Below are positions 11,922 through 19,179 of a stretch of DNA of 59,900 bases, piece after piece. A program made the translations under genes and the position numbers. Source of the DNA: Thermoleophilia bacterium (GTDB lineage Bacteria; Actinomycetota; Thermoleophilia; Miltoncostaeales; Miltoncostaeaceae). The notes below the pieces were generated by a model, which was not told where the DNA came from, searched no databases, and saw nothing but the letters and a program-made list of their open reading frames with translations. Location: positions 1 to 59,900 of the forward strand of contig JAFMJQ010000002.1 in NCBI GenBank assembly GCA_017853415.1, read 5' to 3'. The first letter of the stretch is position 1. Each line of letters begins with the position of its first letter.

Positions 11922-11956
11922 CCGCAGGCGGGCGCGCCGGGGGCTGGTACCTTCCC

Positions 11957-12054
11957 GGCATACAGGGGAGCCGCCACGGCGGCTGAGAGGAGGCACACGG
12001 CCTCGACCCTCTGAACCTGATCTGGGTAATGCCAGCGAAGGGAGTGGATGTGCC
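11957..12054 (+). promoter_or_regulatory. TPP (THI-box) riboswitch
   Basis: The conserved thiamine-pyrophosphate aptamer is clear: GGGGAGCC, a CGGCTGAGA block, then CCCTCTGAACCTGATCTGG, GTAATGCCAGCG and AAGGGAG. A short P3 arm joins them. The closing P1 helix can be drawn as GGCATA (11957-11962) with TGTGCC (12049-12054, one G-U pair). The P1 3' strand contains the GTG start codon (12050) of the next gene, and the Shine-Dalgarno AAGGGAG (12038-12044) is the last conserved aptamer block. Ligand binding should therefore directly hide the translation start. No separate terminator is needed or seen. Confidence 0.96.
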
Positions 12055-12766
12055 CCACGGGCACGACATACGGGTAAGCGATGTCCGCCTCGCGCTCGGG
12101 GACGACCCACCCGTGCCCGTGCTCGACGGCGTCGACCTCGTGGCCCGTGCCGGCGAGGCCACGGCCATCATCGGTCCGTCCGGCTGCGGCAAGAGCACCC
12201 TGCTCGACGTGCTCGCGGGCCTCGTCGCGCCCGACGCCGGCACCGTGGACACGGGCGGCGAGGTGGCCCTCATGCCCCAGGGGGATGCCCTCATGCCGTG
12301 GCTCACGCTGCGCGACAACGTGTCGATGGGGGCACGCCTCGCGGGCGTTCCGGCCCATGAGGCGGCGGCCCGCGCCGATGCCGCCATCGCGCGACTGGGG
12401 CTCACGGGATTCGCAGACCACTACCCCCATGCCCTGTCGGGCGGAATGCGCCAGCGCGCCGCCCTTGCGCGCACGGTGCTGGCCGGGCGCCCCACGTGGT
12501 TGCTCGACGAGCCCTTCGGCGCGCTCGACGCGCTCACGCGCGCCGAGATGCACCACGTGCTGCGCGACCTGCGCGCACAGGAGGGCCCCACGATCCTGCT
12601 GGTCACGCATGACGTGGCGGAGGCCGTCGCCCTGTGCGACCGCATCGTCGTGGCGGGCCCACGGCCCATGCGCATCGTCGACGACATGCGCGTGGATGCC
12701 GCGGCGCCGCACGCCATGCGCGACTCCGTGCTGGACGCCCTGCGCACCGCGGGGGCGATCACGTGA
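12050..12766 (+). CDS. ABC transporter ATPase for thiamine precursor (ThiZ-like)
   Basis: 238-residue ATPase of a nitrate/sulfonate/thiamine-precursor type importer. Walker A GPSGCGKST at about 43-51, Q-loop at MPQGDALMPWLTL, signature LSGGMRQR, Walker B WLLDEPFGALDALT and H-loop VTHD. The GTG at 12050 is preferred over the ATG at 12029 and the GTG at 12044, because those two lie inside the riboswitch or its ribosome site while AAGGGAG stands five bases before 12050. It overlaps the permease gene (GTGA). The TPP riboswitch and the NMT1/THI5-type binding protein downstream point to uptake of a hydroxymethylpyrimidine-type thiamine precursor. Confidence 0.93.
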   Translation: MPHGHDIRVSDVRLALGDDPPVPVLDGVDLVARAGEATAIIGPSGCGKSTLLDVLAGLVAPDAGTVDTGGEVALMPQGDALMPWLTLRDNVSMGARLAGVPAHEAAARADAAIARLGLTGFADHYPHALSGGMRQRAALARTVLAGRPTWLLDEPFGALDALTRAEMHHVLRDLRAQEGPTILLVTHDVAEAVALCDRIVVAGPRPMRIVDDMRVDAAAPHAMRDSVLDALRTAGAIT

Positions 12767-13587
12767 CCACCGCCCCGGCACGATCCGCCGCGGTGGCCCC
12801 CGACGCAACCGCGCGGCGCAGGCGGCTGCGCCCGGGCCAGGTGGCGCTGGCGGTGGCCCTGCCGCTGCTGGCCATCGCGTTGTGGCAGGTGGCCACGTGG
12901 GTGTTCGCGCCGCGCGAGTGGATCCTCCCCTCGCCCGCCGCCGTCGCGCAGGCCGGGTGGGAGGCCCGCGAGCGGCTGTGGTTCCACGCGCAGTGGACCG
13001 CGCTCATCGCCGTCGTCGGCCTCGTCCTGGCAATCGCCATCGGCAGCGCGCTGGCCTATGCCATCGCCCGCAGCCGCGTGGCCTGGCTGGCGGTGTACCC
13101 GTGGGTGATCGTCAGCCAGGTGATACCGCTGGTGGCGCTGGCCCCGCTGCTGGTGCTGTGGTTCCCGCCCTTCGCGGCGATACTCGTGCTGGCGGTGCTC
13201 ATGAGCATCTTCCCGGTGGTGGTGGCCGGCGTCGACGGGCTGCGCGGCACCGACCGCGACCTGGTGCGGGCGGCACGCGGGCTCGGGGCCAGCGAATCGT
13301 GGACCTGGAACCACGTGCGCGTGCCCGCCGCGATGCCGCGGCTGTTCACGGGCATCAGGCTCGCGGCGGTGTTCGTGGTGTCGGGCGCGGTGGTGGGCGA
13401 GCTCGTGGCCTCGGAGCGCGGGCTCGGGGCCCTCACGCGGCTCACCGCGGGCCAGTTCGAGACCGCCGTCACCTTCGCGGCCGTGGTGCTGCTCGGCCTG
13501 ATCGGCCTCGCCCTCTTCGGCCTCGTGGTGCTGGCCGAGCGCATCACCCTGCCCTGGACCCGGCGGGCCACGCGCCGCACCCGGTGA
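12763..13587 (+). CDS. ABC transporter permease for thiamine precursor (ThiX-like)
   Basis: 274-residue BPD-type permease with about six membrane segments. After a basic N-terminus and a first hydrophobic helix comes a periplasm-facing stretch (PREWILPSPAAVAQAG) typical of the SsuC/ThiX/TauC group. The EAA-like coupling loop RAARGLGASESWTWNHVRVP contacts the ATPase. The GTG start overlaps the ATPase stop by four bases. The companion ATPase and binding protein are immediate neighbours under the same TPP riboswitch, so it is predicted to import a pyrimidine precursor of thiamine. Confidence 0.93.
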   Translation: MTTAPARSAAVAPDATARRRRLRPGQVALAVALPLLAIALWQVATWVFAPREWILPSPAAVAQAGWEARERLWFHAQWTALIAVVGLVLAIAIGSALAYAIARSRVAWLAVYPWVIVSQVIPLVALAPLLVLWFPPFAAILVLAVLMSIFPVVVAGVDGLRGTDRDLVRAARGLGASESWTWNHVRVPAAMPRLFTGIRLAAVFVVSGAVVGELVASERGLGALTRLTAGQFETAVTFAAVVLLGLIGLALFGLVVLAERITLPWTRRATRRTR

Positions 13588-13633
13588 CCCATCACTCGAT
13601 GACGACGACACACCGACAACGACGGAGGACCAC

Positions 13634-14665
13634 GTGACCCACCGCGCGCGCCTGATCGCACTGGCGGCATCTCTCGCGCTGATCCCGGCGCTCGTATCCG
13701 GTTGCGGCGGCGAGGCATCCACCGCCTCGACGGCCGCCACCACGGCGGGCGGGCCGCCCGAGGAGGTCTCGCTCGTGCTCGACTGGTACCCGAACGCCGA
13801 CCACGCGGGCATCGCCGTGGCGCAGCAGAAGCGCCTCGACGAGAAGGCCGGCGCGACGATCACCACGTCCGTGCCGAGCGACCCCACCACCACGCTCACC
13901 GCCATCGCCGCCGGCAAGAAGGACCTGGGCATCACCTACGCACCCGAGCTGCTCATCGCGCGCGCGAAGGGCGTGCCGGTGAAGGCAGTGGGTGCGATCG
14001 CCCAGGTGCCGCTCAACTCGATCATGGCGCGATCGGATCGGGGCATCACGCGCCCGCGCGACCTCGAGGGCAAGGTCGTGGGAATCGCCGGCGTGCCCAG
14101 CGACCGGGCGCTGCTCGACACCGTCGTCGCGGCCGACGGCGGCGACCCCTCGAAGGTGAAGACCACCGTGGTGGGCTACAGCCTGGCGCCGTCGCTGGCC
14201 GCCGGGAAGGTGGACGCCGTGATCGGTGCCTACTGGAACATCGAGGGTCCCGACCTGCGCATGAAGGACGTTCCCATCACGATCATGAAGATCGACGACC
14301 ACGGGGTGCCGCGCTACGACGAACTGGTGCTCGTGGCATCGGAGGACACCATCCGCGACAAGCCCGCGGCAATCCGCGCGGCGCTCGCGGGAATCGCGGC
14401 GGGCACCGACGCGGCATCGAAGGACGTCGGGGCCGCGGTGAGCGCGCTCGAGAAGGCCAACCCGGACATCGCGAAGGTGGTGCTGCCCGCGCAGGTGAGC
14501 GACACCATCCCGGCGCTGCTGCCCGAGGGCAGCGCACCGCTGCGCATGGATGCCGCCCAGTGGGATGCCCTCGCCGCCTGGATGGTGAAGAAGGGCCTGG
14601 TGAAGGGCGAGGTATCCGGATCGGGCGCCATCGATGCGTCGCTGCTGCCGGAGGCATCGCGATGA
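13634..14665 (+). CDS. Thiamine-precursor binding lipoprotein (ThiY/NMT1-like)
   Basis: 343-residue lipoprotein with a GTG start at 13634 after GGAGG. The signal ends in LVSGC with Cys24. The mature start, LDWYPNADHAGIAVAQQ, is the hallmark of the NMT1/THI5-like family (usually LDWxPNxxHxG), which bind hydroxymethyl- or formylaminopyrimidine. The repeated lobes of a type II periplasmic-binding-protein fold follow. It should capture the ligand outside and hand it to the permease and ATPase upstream. The operon is under TPP control, which fits salvage of the pyrimidine half of thiamine. It overlaps the next gene by four bases (ATGA). Confidence 0.93.
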   Translation: MTHRARLIALAASLALIPALVSGCGGEASTASTAATTAGGPPEEVSLVLDWYPNADHAGIAVAQQKRLDEKAGATITTSVPSDPTTTLTAIAAGKKDLGITYAPELLIARAKGVPVKAVGAIAQVPLNSIMARSDRGITRPRDLEGKVVGIAGVPSDRALLDTVVAADGGDPSKVKTTVVGYSLAPSLAAGKVDAVIGAYWNIEGPDLRMKDVPITIMKIDDHGVPRYDELVLVASEDTIRDKPAAIRAALAGIAAGTDAASKDVGAAVSALEKANPDIAKVVLPAQVSDTIPALLPEGSAPLRMDAAQWDALAAWMVKKGLVKGEVSGSGAIDASLLPEASR

Positions 14666-15021
14666 GCGACGGCGTGTTCCCGCTCATCATCGAGACCGGC
14701 ATCGGGGTGGACCTCACCGGGGATGACGCCACCAAGGCCGCCGTGAGGGCCGTGGAGGACACCATCCGCCGCGTGCTGTTCCCGCGCATGCGTGACGTGC
14801 TGCCCGACGGCGACCGCGCCAACATGCGGGTGGAGGCCACCATCGCGGTGCCCGGGGCCGATCGCGTGGACGTTGACGACGTGCGCGGGCGGTTCCCCTA
14901 CGGCAGGGTGACCGTGCGCGCCGTGGAGGGCGGGCACCGCCAGCCCAACGGGCTTATCGGCGACGATGGCACCGAGGGCGTGATCCTCGTGGCCATCGCC
15001 GTGATCGCCGTGGGGTGGTGA
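14662..15021 (+). CDS. Lin0512-family conserved protein
   Basis: 119 residues starting at the ATG that overlaps the ThiY-like stop (ATGA). It matches my knowledge of the Lin0512 family: an IIETGIGVDLTGDDATKAAV opening, a second half with FPYGRVTVRAVEGG, and a C-terminal stretch where the family normally ends in a short hydrophobic strand. The biochemical function of this family is not established as far as I know. Here it is the fourth, translationally coupled gene of a TPP-riboswitch operon, so a role linked to thiamine-precursor uptake or metabolism is an inference from context. No signal peptide or membrane segment apart from the hydrophobic C-terminal strand. Confidence 0.8.
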   Translation: MSDGVFPLIIETGIGVDLTGDDATKAAVRAVEDTIRRVLFPRMRDVLPDGDRANMRVEATIAVPGADRVDVDDVRGRFPYGRVTVRAVEGGHRQPNGLIGDDGTEGVILVAIAVIAVGW

Positions 15022-15030
15022 GCGCCGGGG

Positions 15031-15771
15031 CTAGAGCGGGGTGCCCGACTTCAGGGTCACACCGAGGTGCTCGCGCAGCATCAGGGCGATGAGGCGTTCC
15101 GCCCCCGGCGCGGCGTCCGGCGCCATGCACTCCGGCGCCTCGGCCAGGGGCCGCGCCAGCAGGGCCACCAGTGCGTCCGCGGCAGCCGGCTCCAGGGCCT
15201 CGGCCCCGGAGCCGATGTAGCAGGCGCCGCACACCCCACCGCCCGCGGCGGCCGAGAAGCCCTCGAGCGGTGGAGGGGCGCCGCACGAGGCGCACGATGC
15301 CAGGTGGGGAACCAGGCCCGACACCGCCAGCAACTTGGCCTGCGTGCCCAGCACGTAGGGATCGAGCCGGGGCGGCTCGTCGCGCGGCGGGGCCGCGGCG
15401 ATGAGCGCCAGCGCCCGCGTGATGAGGTTGTAGGCGGCCTCGGCCTCCTCGTGCTCGGGCACCACCCGCAGGGCGGCCTCGAGCACGCATCCCGCGGCCC
15501 TCAGGCGGTAGCCGTCCATCCAGAGCCCGGCGCCGGCATCGATCACCTGGGTTCCCCGCAGGGTCATGAGGTCGCCACGGCCCTCGGCGAGCGTGGCGTG
15601 CAGGCGCACGCCGGGCTGCAGGCGGCCACCCTGCTTCGACGTCGCCTTGCGGGCGCCCTTGGCGATGGCCGACACGCGCCCGAGCCCCGGCGTGAGCAAC
15701 GCCAGGATGGCGTCGCTCTCGCCGTAGCGAAGGGTGCGCAGCACGACGGCATCGGTATCGAGGGTGGCCAC
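15031..15771 (-). CDS. recO: DNA repair protein RecO
   Basis: 246 residues with GTG start at 15771. The N-terminal OB-fold carries the family opening (TDAVVLRTLRYGESDAIL, then GRVSAIAKGARK), followed by a helical domain and a zinc finger of two CxxC pairs (CASC near residue 166 and CGAC near 187). RecO anneals strands and loads RecA together with RecR at gaps. It converges with the Lin0512 gene (9 bp between stops) and is divergent from glutaredoxin. Nothing unusual in length or motifs. Confidence 0.95.
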   Translation of the reverse strand: MATLDTDAVVLRTLRYGESDAILALLTPGLGRVSAIAKGARKATSKQGGRLQPGVRLHATLAEGRGDLMTLRGTQVIDAGAGLWMDGYRLRAAGCVLEAALRVVPEHEEAEAAYNLITRALALIAAAPPRDEPPRLDPYVLGTQAKLLAVSGLVPHLASCASCGAPPPLEGFSAAAGGGVCGACYIGSGAEALEPAAADALVALLARPLAEAPECMAPDAAPGAERLIALMLREHLGVTLKSGTPL

Positions 15772-15815
15772 CGGTCAAGTGTCGCACCCGGCGCGGATCG
15801 CCTAGCCTGCGCGGC

Positions 15816-16070
15816 ATGGCAGATGTGACCGTCTACACCACCGAGTCGTGCCCGTTCTGCATGCGGGCCAAGGCATTCCTCGACCAGCGCGGGGTGGCCT
15901 ACGACGAGGTGTTCATCTCGCGCACCGACCACGCCGCGCGCGAGCGCCTCGTGGCCGAGACCGGGGGCTACACCTTCCCGCAGATCATCATCGACGGCCG
16001 CAACATCGGCGGCTGGGACCAGCTCTCGGCCCTCGACCAGGCCGGGGAACTGGACGCCCTGCTGTCCTAG
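15816..16070 (+). CDS. Glutaredoxin (GrxC-like)
   Basis: 84-residue thioredoxin-fold protein. Active site CPFC at residues 12-15, cis-proline in TFPQIIIDG, and the glutathione-binding GG-D motif (NIGGWDQL), all typical of class I glutaredoxins such as Grx3. In a bacterium that may use mycothiol or another thiol, the reductant is uncertain. It is cytoplasmic. It stands alone, divergent from recO and convergent with the P1 peptidase gene. Confidence 0.9.
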   Translation: MADVTVYTTESCPFCMRAKAFLDQRGVAYDEVFISRTDHAARERLVAETGGYTFPQIIIDGRNIGGWDQLSALDQAGELDALLS

Positions 16071-16083
16071 CCCGCGGCGGGGC

Positions 16084-17040
16084 CTACCGGGCGAGGAGGT
16101 CGGCGGCCGTCGGCACGCCCCGCACCGACGTGGCGCTTCGCACCGCGTCGCGCGCCGCGGCGGCCGCCATCTCGGCCGCGGCGTTGCCCGCGACAATCGG
16201 GTTGGCAGACGCCGTGCCGGTGGACACCGCGAAGGCGATGTCGCCATCGAGCGCCGTGCCGTAGGGGGCGATGGCCCGCGCGAGCCCGGCGTGGGCCTGG
16301 CGGGCGAGGTGGGTGCATCCGGGCTTGTCGAACGCGGCATCGGTGGCCACCACGCACAGGGTGGTGTTGCCCATGTCGGCCAGCCGCGGGTGGCGCGCGG
16401 CACCCTCCAGCATCTCGCGCCGGGAATCCACGAAGCCGCGGCCGTCCTCCCATGCGCCGGCGATCACCTGGCCGTCCTCGCCCAGCACGTCGCCGAAGGC
16501 GTTCACGGCCACCAGGGCCGCCACGGTGGCGCCGCCATCCAGCCGCACGCTGGCGCTGCCGATTCCGCCCTTGCACCAGTGGTCGCGGCCGTGGCACTTG
16601 CCCACGGTGGCCCCGGTACCGGCCCCCACGCTGCCCACCGCATGCGGCCCCCCCGCGGCGGCCTCGGCGGCCAGGCGCCCCTCGGGAGCACCCGGGCGGC
16701 GGGCGTTGCCCGTGATGCCGAGGTCGAACAGCGACGCCGCGCACACGATCGGCACCACGGCGATGCCGGTATCCACGCCCAGCCCCTGCTCCTCGCACCA
16801 GGCCATCACGCCCGACGCGGCGTCGAGCCCGAAGGCGCTGCCACCCGACAGCACGATGGCCGACACGATGGGCACGGTGGCCTCGGGGCGCAGCAGGTCG
16901 GTCTCGCGGCTGGCCGGGCCGCCCCCGCGCACGTCCACCCCGCCGCATGTGCCCGGCGGCATGATGATCGCCGTGCATCCGGTTCCGGCGTCGGCGTCGG
17001 TCCAGTGCCCGACCCTGATGCCCGGCACGTCGGTCAGCAT
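16084..17040 (-). CDS. P1-family peptidase (DmpA/NylC-like Ntn hydrolase)
   Basis: 318 residues from the ATG at 17040. It belongs to the peptidase S58 / P1 group, self-processing N-terminal-nucleophile hydrolases that act as aminopeptidases or amidases. Landmarks: VPGIRVGHWTD at the start, AIVLSGGSAFGLDAASG in the middle, TVAALVAVNAFGDV before the processing region, and MGNTTLCVVATDA, where Asn225-Thr226 corresponds to the autocleavage pair known in NylC. Thr226 would become the nucleophile. The start overlaps the mutM stop by seven bases, so the two are co-transcribed. The natural substrate is unknown. The enzyme appears intact. Confidence 0.88.
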   Translation of the reverse strand: MLTDVPGIRVGHWTDADAGTGCTAIIMPPGTCGGVDVRGGGPASRETDLLRPEATVPIVSAIVLSGGSAFGLDAASGVMAWCEEQGLGVDTGIAVVPIVCAASLFDLGITGNARRPGAPEGRLAAEAAAGGPHAVGSVGAGTGATVGKCHGRDHWCKGGIGSASVRLDGGATVAALVAVNAFGDVLGEDGQVIAGAWEDGRGFVDSRREMLEGAARHPRLADMGNTTLCVVATDAAFDKPGCTHLARQAHAGLARAIAPYGTALDGDIAFAVSTGTASANPIVAGNAAAEMAAAAARDAVRSATSVRGVPTAADLLAR

Positions 17041-17891
17041 GCGGCCTGCACCTGCACCTCCTGCGGCTGGCACCGCGGGCACCAGTAGGTGCCCCGCTGC
17101 GCGACCACGCCCTTCTCGATCGTCGTGCGGCAGCGCGGGCATGGCTCGCCCTGCCGGCGGTGGACGAGGAAGAGGTCCTGCATTCCGCCCCGGCCGCCGT
17201 GGGCATCACGGTAGCGGTCGAACGACGCGCCACCCACCGAGATGCCCATGCGCAGGCGATCGCGGATGGCCCGGTGCAGCCGCCGCACCTCGGCCTGCGT
17301 GAGCGACCCCCCCGGGCGCCTCGGGTGCACCCGCGCGCGGAACAGCGCCTCATCCGCATAGATGTTCCCCACGCCCGCGACGATGCGCTGGTCGAGGATG
17401 AGCGCCTTGATGGCCGCGGTGCGGCCGTCGAGCGATGCGCCCAGCCGACGCGCCGTGAACCCCGACGACATGGCGTCCACCCCGGTGCGCGCACCCCAGG
17501 CGCGCCTGCGCGCCGATCGGCCCGCCGGCAGGAACCACGCGCGCCCGAACCGGCGGGGGTCGGCGAACGTGACCACCGACCCGTCATCCATTCCCAGCAC
17601 CGCACGTGCATAGGGCGTTGGCGCATCGGGCTCGCCGGGGGTCCACAGCAGCTGGCCGGTCATGCGCAGGTGAAGGGCCAGCGCCTCGCCGTCGTCGAAC
17701 TCGATGAACAGGTACTTCCCCGTGCGGCGGATCTCGCGCACCACGCGGCCGGCCAGGCGCTGCTCGAACGCGCGGGGGTCCTCCGGGTCCACCAGCAGGG
17801 GGTCGAGCACCCGTGCGCCCGCGATGGTGCGCCCGGCGAGGTGCTGTGCCAACTGCCGCCTGATGGTCTCCACCTCGGGCAGCTCGGGCAT
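17034..17891 (-). CDS. mutM: Formamidopyrimidine-DNA glycosylase (Fpg/MutM)
   Basis: Base-excision repair glycosylase and AP lyase removing 8-oxoguanine and formamidopyrimidines. 285 residues. The N-terminal PELPEVE supplies the catalytic Pro and Glu after Met removal; Lys59 in RTGKYL is the conserved lysine; ILDQRIVAGVGNIYADEALF is the helix-two-turn-helix; and a C-terminal zinc finger uses Cys251, 254, 271 and 274. It shares one base with the stop of the upstream phosphorylase-like gene (TGATG) and overlaps the P1 peptidase start, forming a tight three-gene operon. Confidence 0.97.
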   Translation of the reverse strand: MPELPEVETIRRQLAQHLAGRTIAGARVLDPLLVDPEDPRAFEQRLAGRVVREIRRTGKYLFIEFDDGEALALHLRMTGQLLWTPGEPDAPTPYARAVLGMDDGSVVTFADPRRFGRAWFLPAGRSARRRAWGARTGVDAMSSGFTARRLGASLDGRTAAIKALILDQRIVAGVGNIYADEALFRARVHPRRPGGSLTQAEVRRLHRAIRDRLRMGISVGGASFDRYRDAHGGRGGMQDLFLVHRRQGEPCPRCRTTIEKGVVAQRGTYWCPRCQPQEVQVQAAC

Positions 17892-19171
17892 CAGCCCCCC
17901 ACCACCACGGCGTCACGCACCATCTCCACGGCACGGTCAACCAGCCAGTTGTCGGCACCGTGCACGATGGCGATCACATCGCCCTCCCCCACGCTGCCGC
18001 CCGTGCGCGCCACCAGCTCCACCCCGCACAGCGGATCGATCACCTGGCCGGGATCGAGCCGGCCGGCACCCAGCCAGCGCGCGGCCGCCCCGATGCGCCC
18101 GGCATCCACGGCGGTCACCGTGCCCGCGCCGCCCGCGGTGACGGTGGATCGGATCGCCGCGCGGGGCAGCAGGTCGGTGTGGGCCACCACCGCGGGGTCT
18201 CCCCCCTGCGCGGCGATCCAGCGCTCTGCCGCCGCGGCCCCGCGGCCGGCGCCCAGCGCCGTTCTCACGGAGTCGGCGCCGGTGGGGGATCCCGCGGCGG
18301 TGAGCGCGGCGGCGGCCAGGGCGCAGGCGGACTGCGCCAGGGCGGCATCGCCCTCGCCCCGCAGCACGTCGAGGGCGGCACGCACCTCGAGGATGTGCCC
18401 CGCCACCCCCGCCATCGGCTGCGCGCGCTCGGAGGGCACGGCCACGACCACCCGGTTCCACTCGGTGCCCAGCCGCGTGGCGAGCTCGCACGCCGCCCGC
18501 GCGTGCTCGAGGTCGGGCAGCAGCGCGCCCGATCCGCCCGCGATGTCCATCACGATCACTCCCGCCCCGCCGCTGATGCCACGGGCGGCGGCGGCGATGG
18601 CCACCATGGCGTCACCCTCCGCGGTGGCGGTGGAATCGCGCAGCGACGCCAGGCGGCGCTCCTCCGGCACCAGGCGGTCACCCGGTTCGGCGATGACCAG
18701 GCCGGCATCGCGCGCCTGCAGCACCCAGTCCTCGACCGGCATCTGCGCCCGCATTCCCGGAGTGGCCTCCACGGCATCGAGCACGCCCCCCACATGCGCG
18801 ATCGCGTGCGCGCCGGTGGATGCCACGATCACGCCCTCGCCGGCCACGAGGCACGATGCCGCGATCACCAGGGCCGAATCGCCCACACCGCCGGCGCTGC
18901 GGATGTCGACCGTGGGGCCCAGGCGGGCGAGCTCGAGGCGGTCGCCGCCCGCCAGCAGGGCCCGGACGACGGCCAGCGAGGCGTCGTATGGCACCCCGCG
19001 CAGGCCCGCCGTGGCGCACCAGGCGGCCATCTGCGCATCGGATGCGGCACCGGTGGTCCAGGCGTTGACGAGCGCCACGACATCGGCCGAATCGACCGTC
19101 TCGCCACGCCTCGTGCGCTCGAGAACCTCCAATGTGGGCAGCGGAACCTTCACGATCGGCGACGCTAGCAA
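17891..19171 (-). CDS. Thymidine/pyrimidine-nucleoside phosphorylase homologue, divergent
   Basis: 426 residues, full length for the DeoA/Pdp family (anthranilate phosphoribosyltransferase-like fold). The scaffold is recognisable: DIRSAGGVGDSALVIA, HVGGVLDAVEATPG, RDSTATAEGD, VIVMDIAGGSGAL and the C-terminal DPLCGVELVARTGGSV. However, many active-site residues of E. coli DeoA are changed: the phosphate loop DKHSTGGVGD reads DIRSAGGVGD (K84 to I, T87 to A), the GHTGGT motif reads AHVGGV, and the pyrimidine-contact lysine and serine positions before the DVK motif are alanines. It may be a different phosphorylase or an inactive relative. Start uncertain: TTG 19171 or GTG 19153. First gene of an operon with mutM. 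Confidence 0.75.
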   Translation of the reverse strand: MLASPIVKVPLPTLEVLERTRRGETVDSADVVALVNAWTTGAASDAQMAAWCATAGLRGVPYDASLAVVRALLAGGDRLELARLGPTVDIRSAGGVGDSALVIAASCLVAGEGVIVASTGAHAIAHVGGVLDAVEATPGMRAQMPVEDWVLQARDAGLVIAEPGDRLVPEERRLASLRDSTATAEGDAMVAIAAAARGISGGAGVIVMDIAGGSGALLPDLEHARAACELATRLGTEWNRVVVAVPSERAQPMAGVAGHILEVRAALDVLRGEGDAALAQSACALAAAALTAAGSPTGADSVRTALGAGRGAAAAERWIAAQGGDPAVVAHTDLLPRAAIRSTVTAGGAGTVTAVDAGRIGAAARWLGAGRLDPGQVIDPLCGVELVARTGGSVGEGDVIAIVHGADNWLVDRAVEMVRDAVVVGG

Positions 19172-19179
19172 GGGCTGAT

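Noticed and set aside
12029-12049. ATG at 12029 as the start of the thiamine-precursor ATPase
   Set aside because: It lies in the conserved TPP aptamer block GTAATGCCAGCG; AAGGGAG and GTG 12050 fit translation better.
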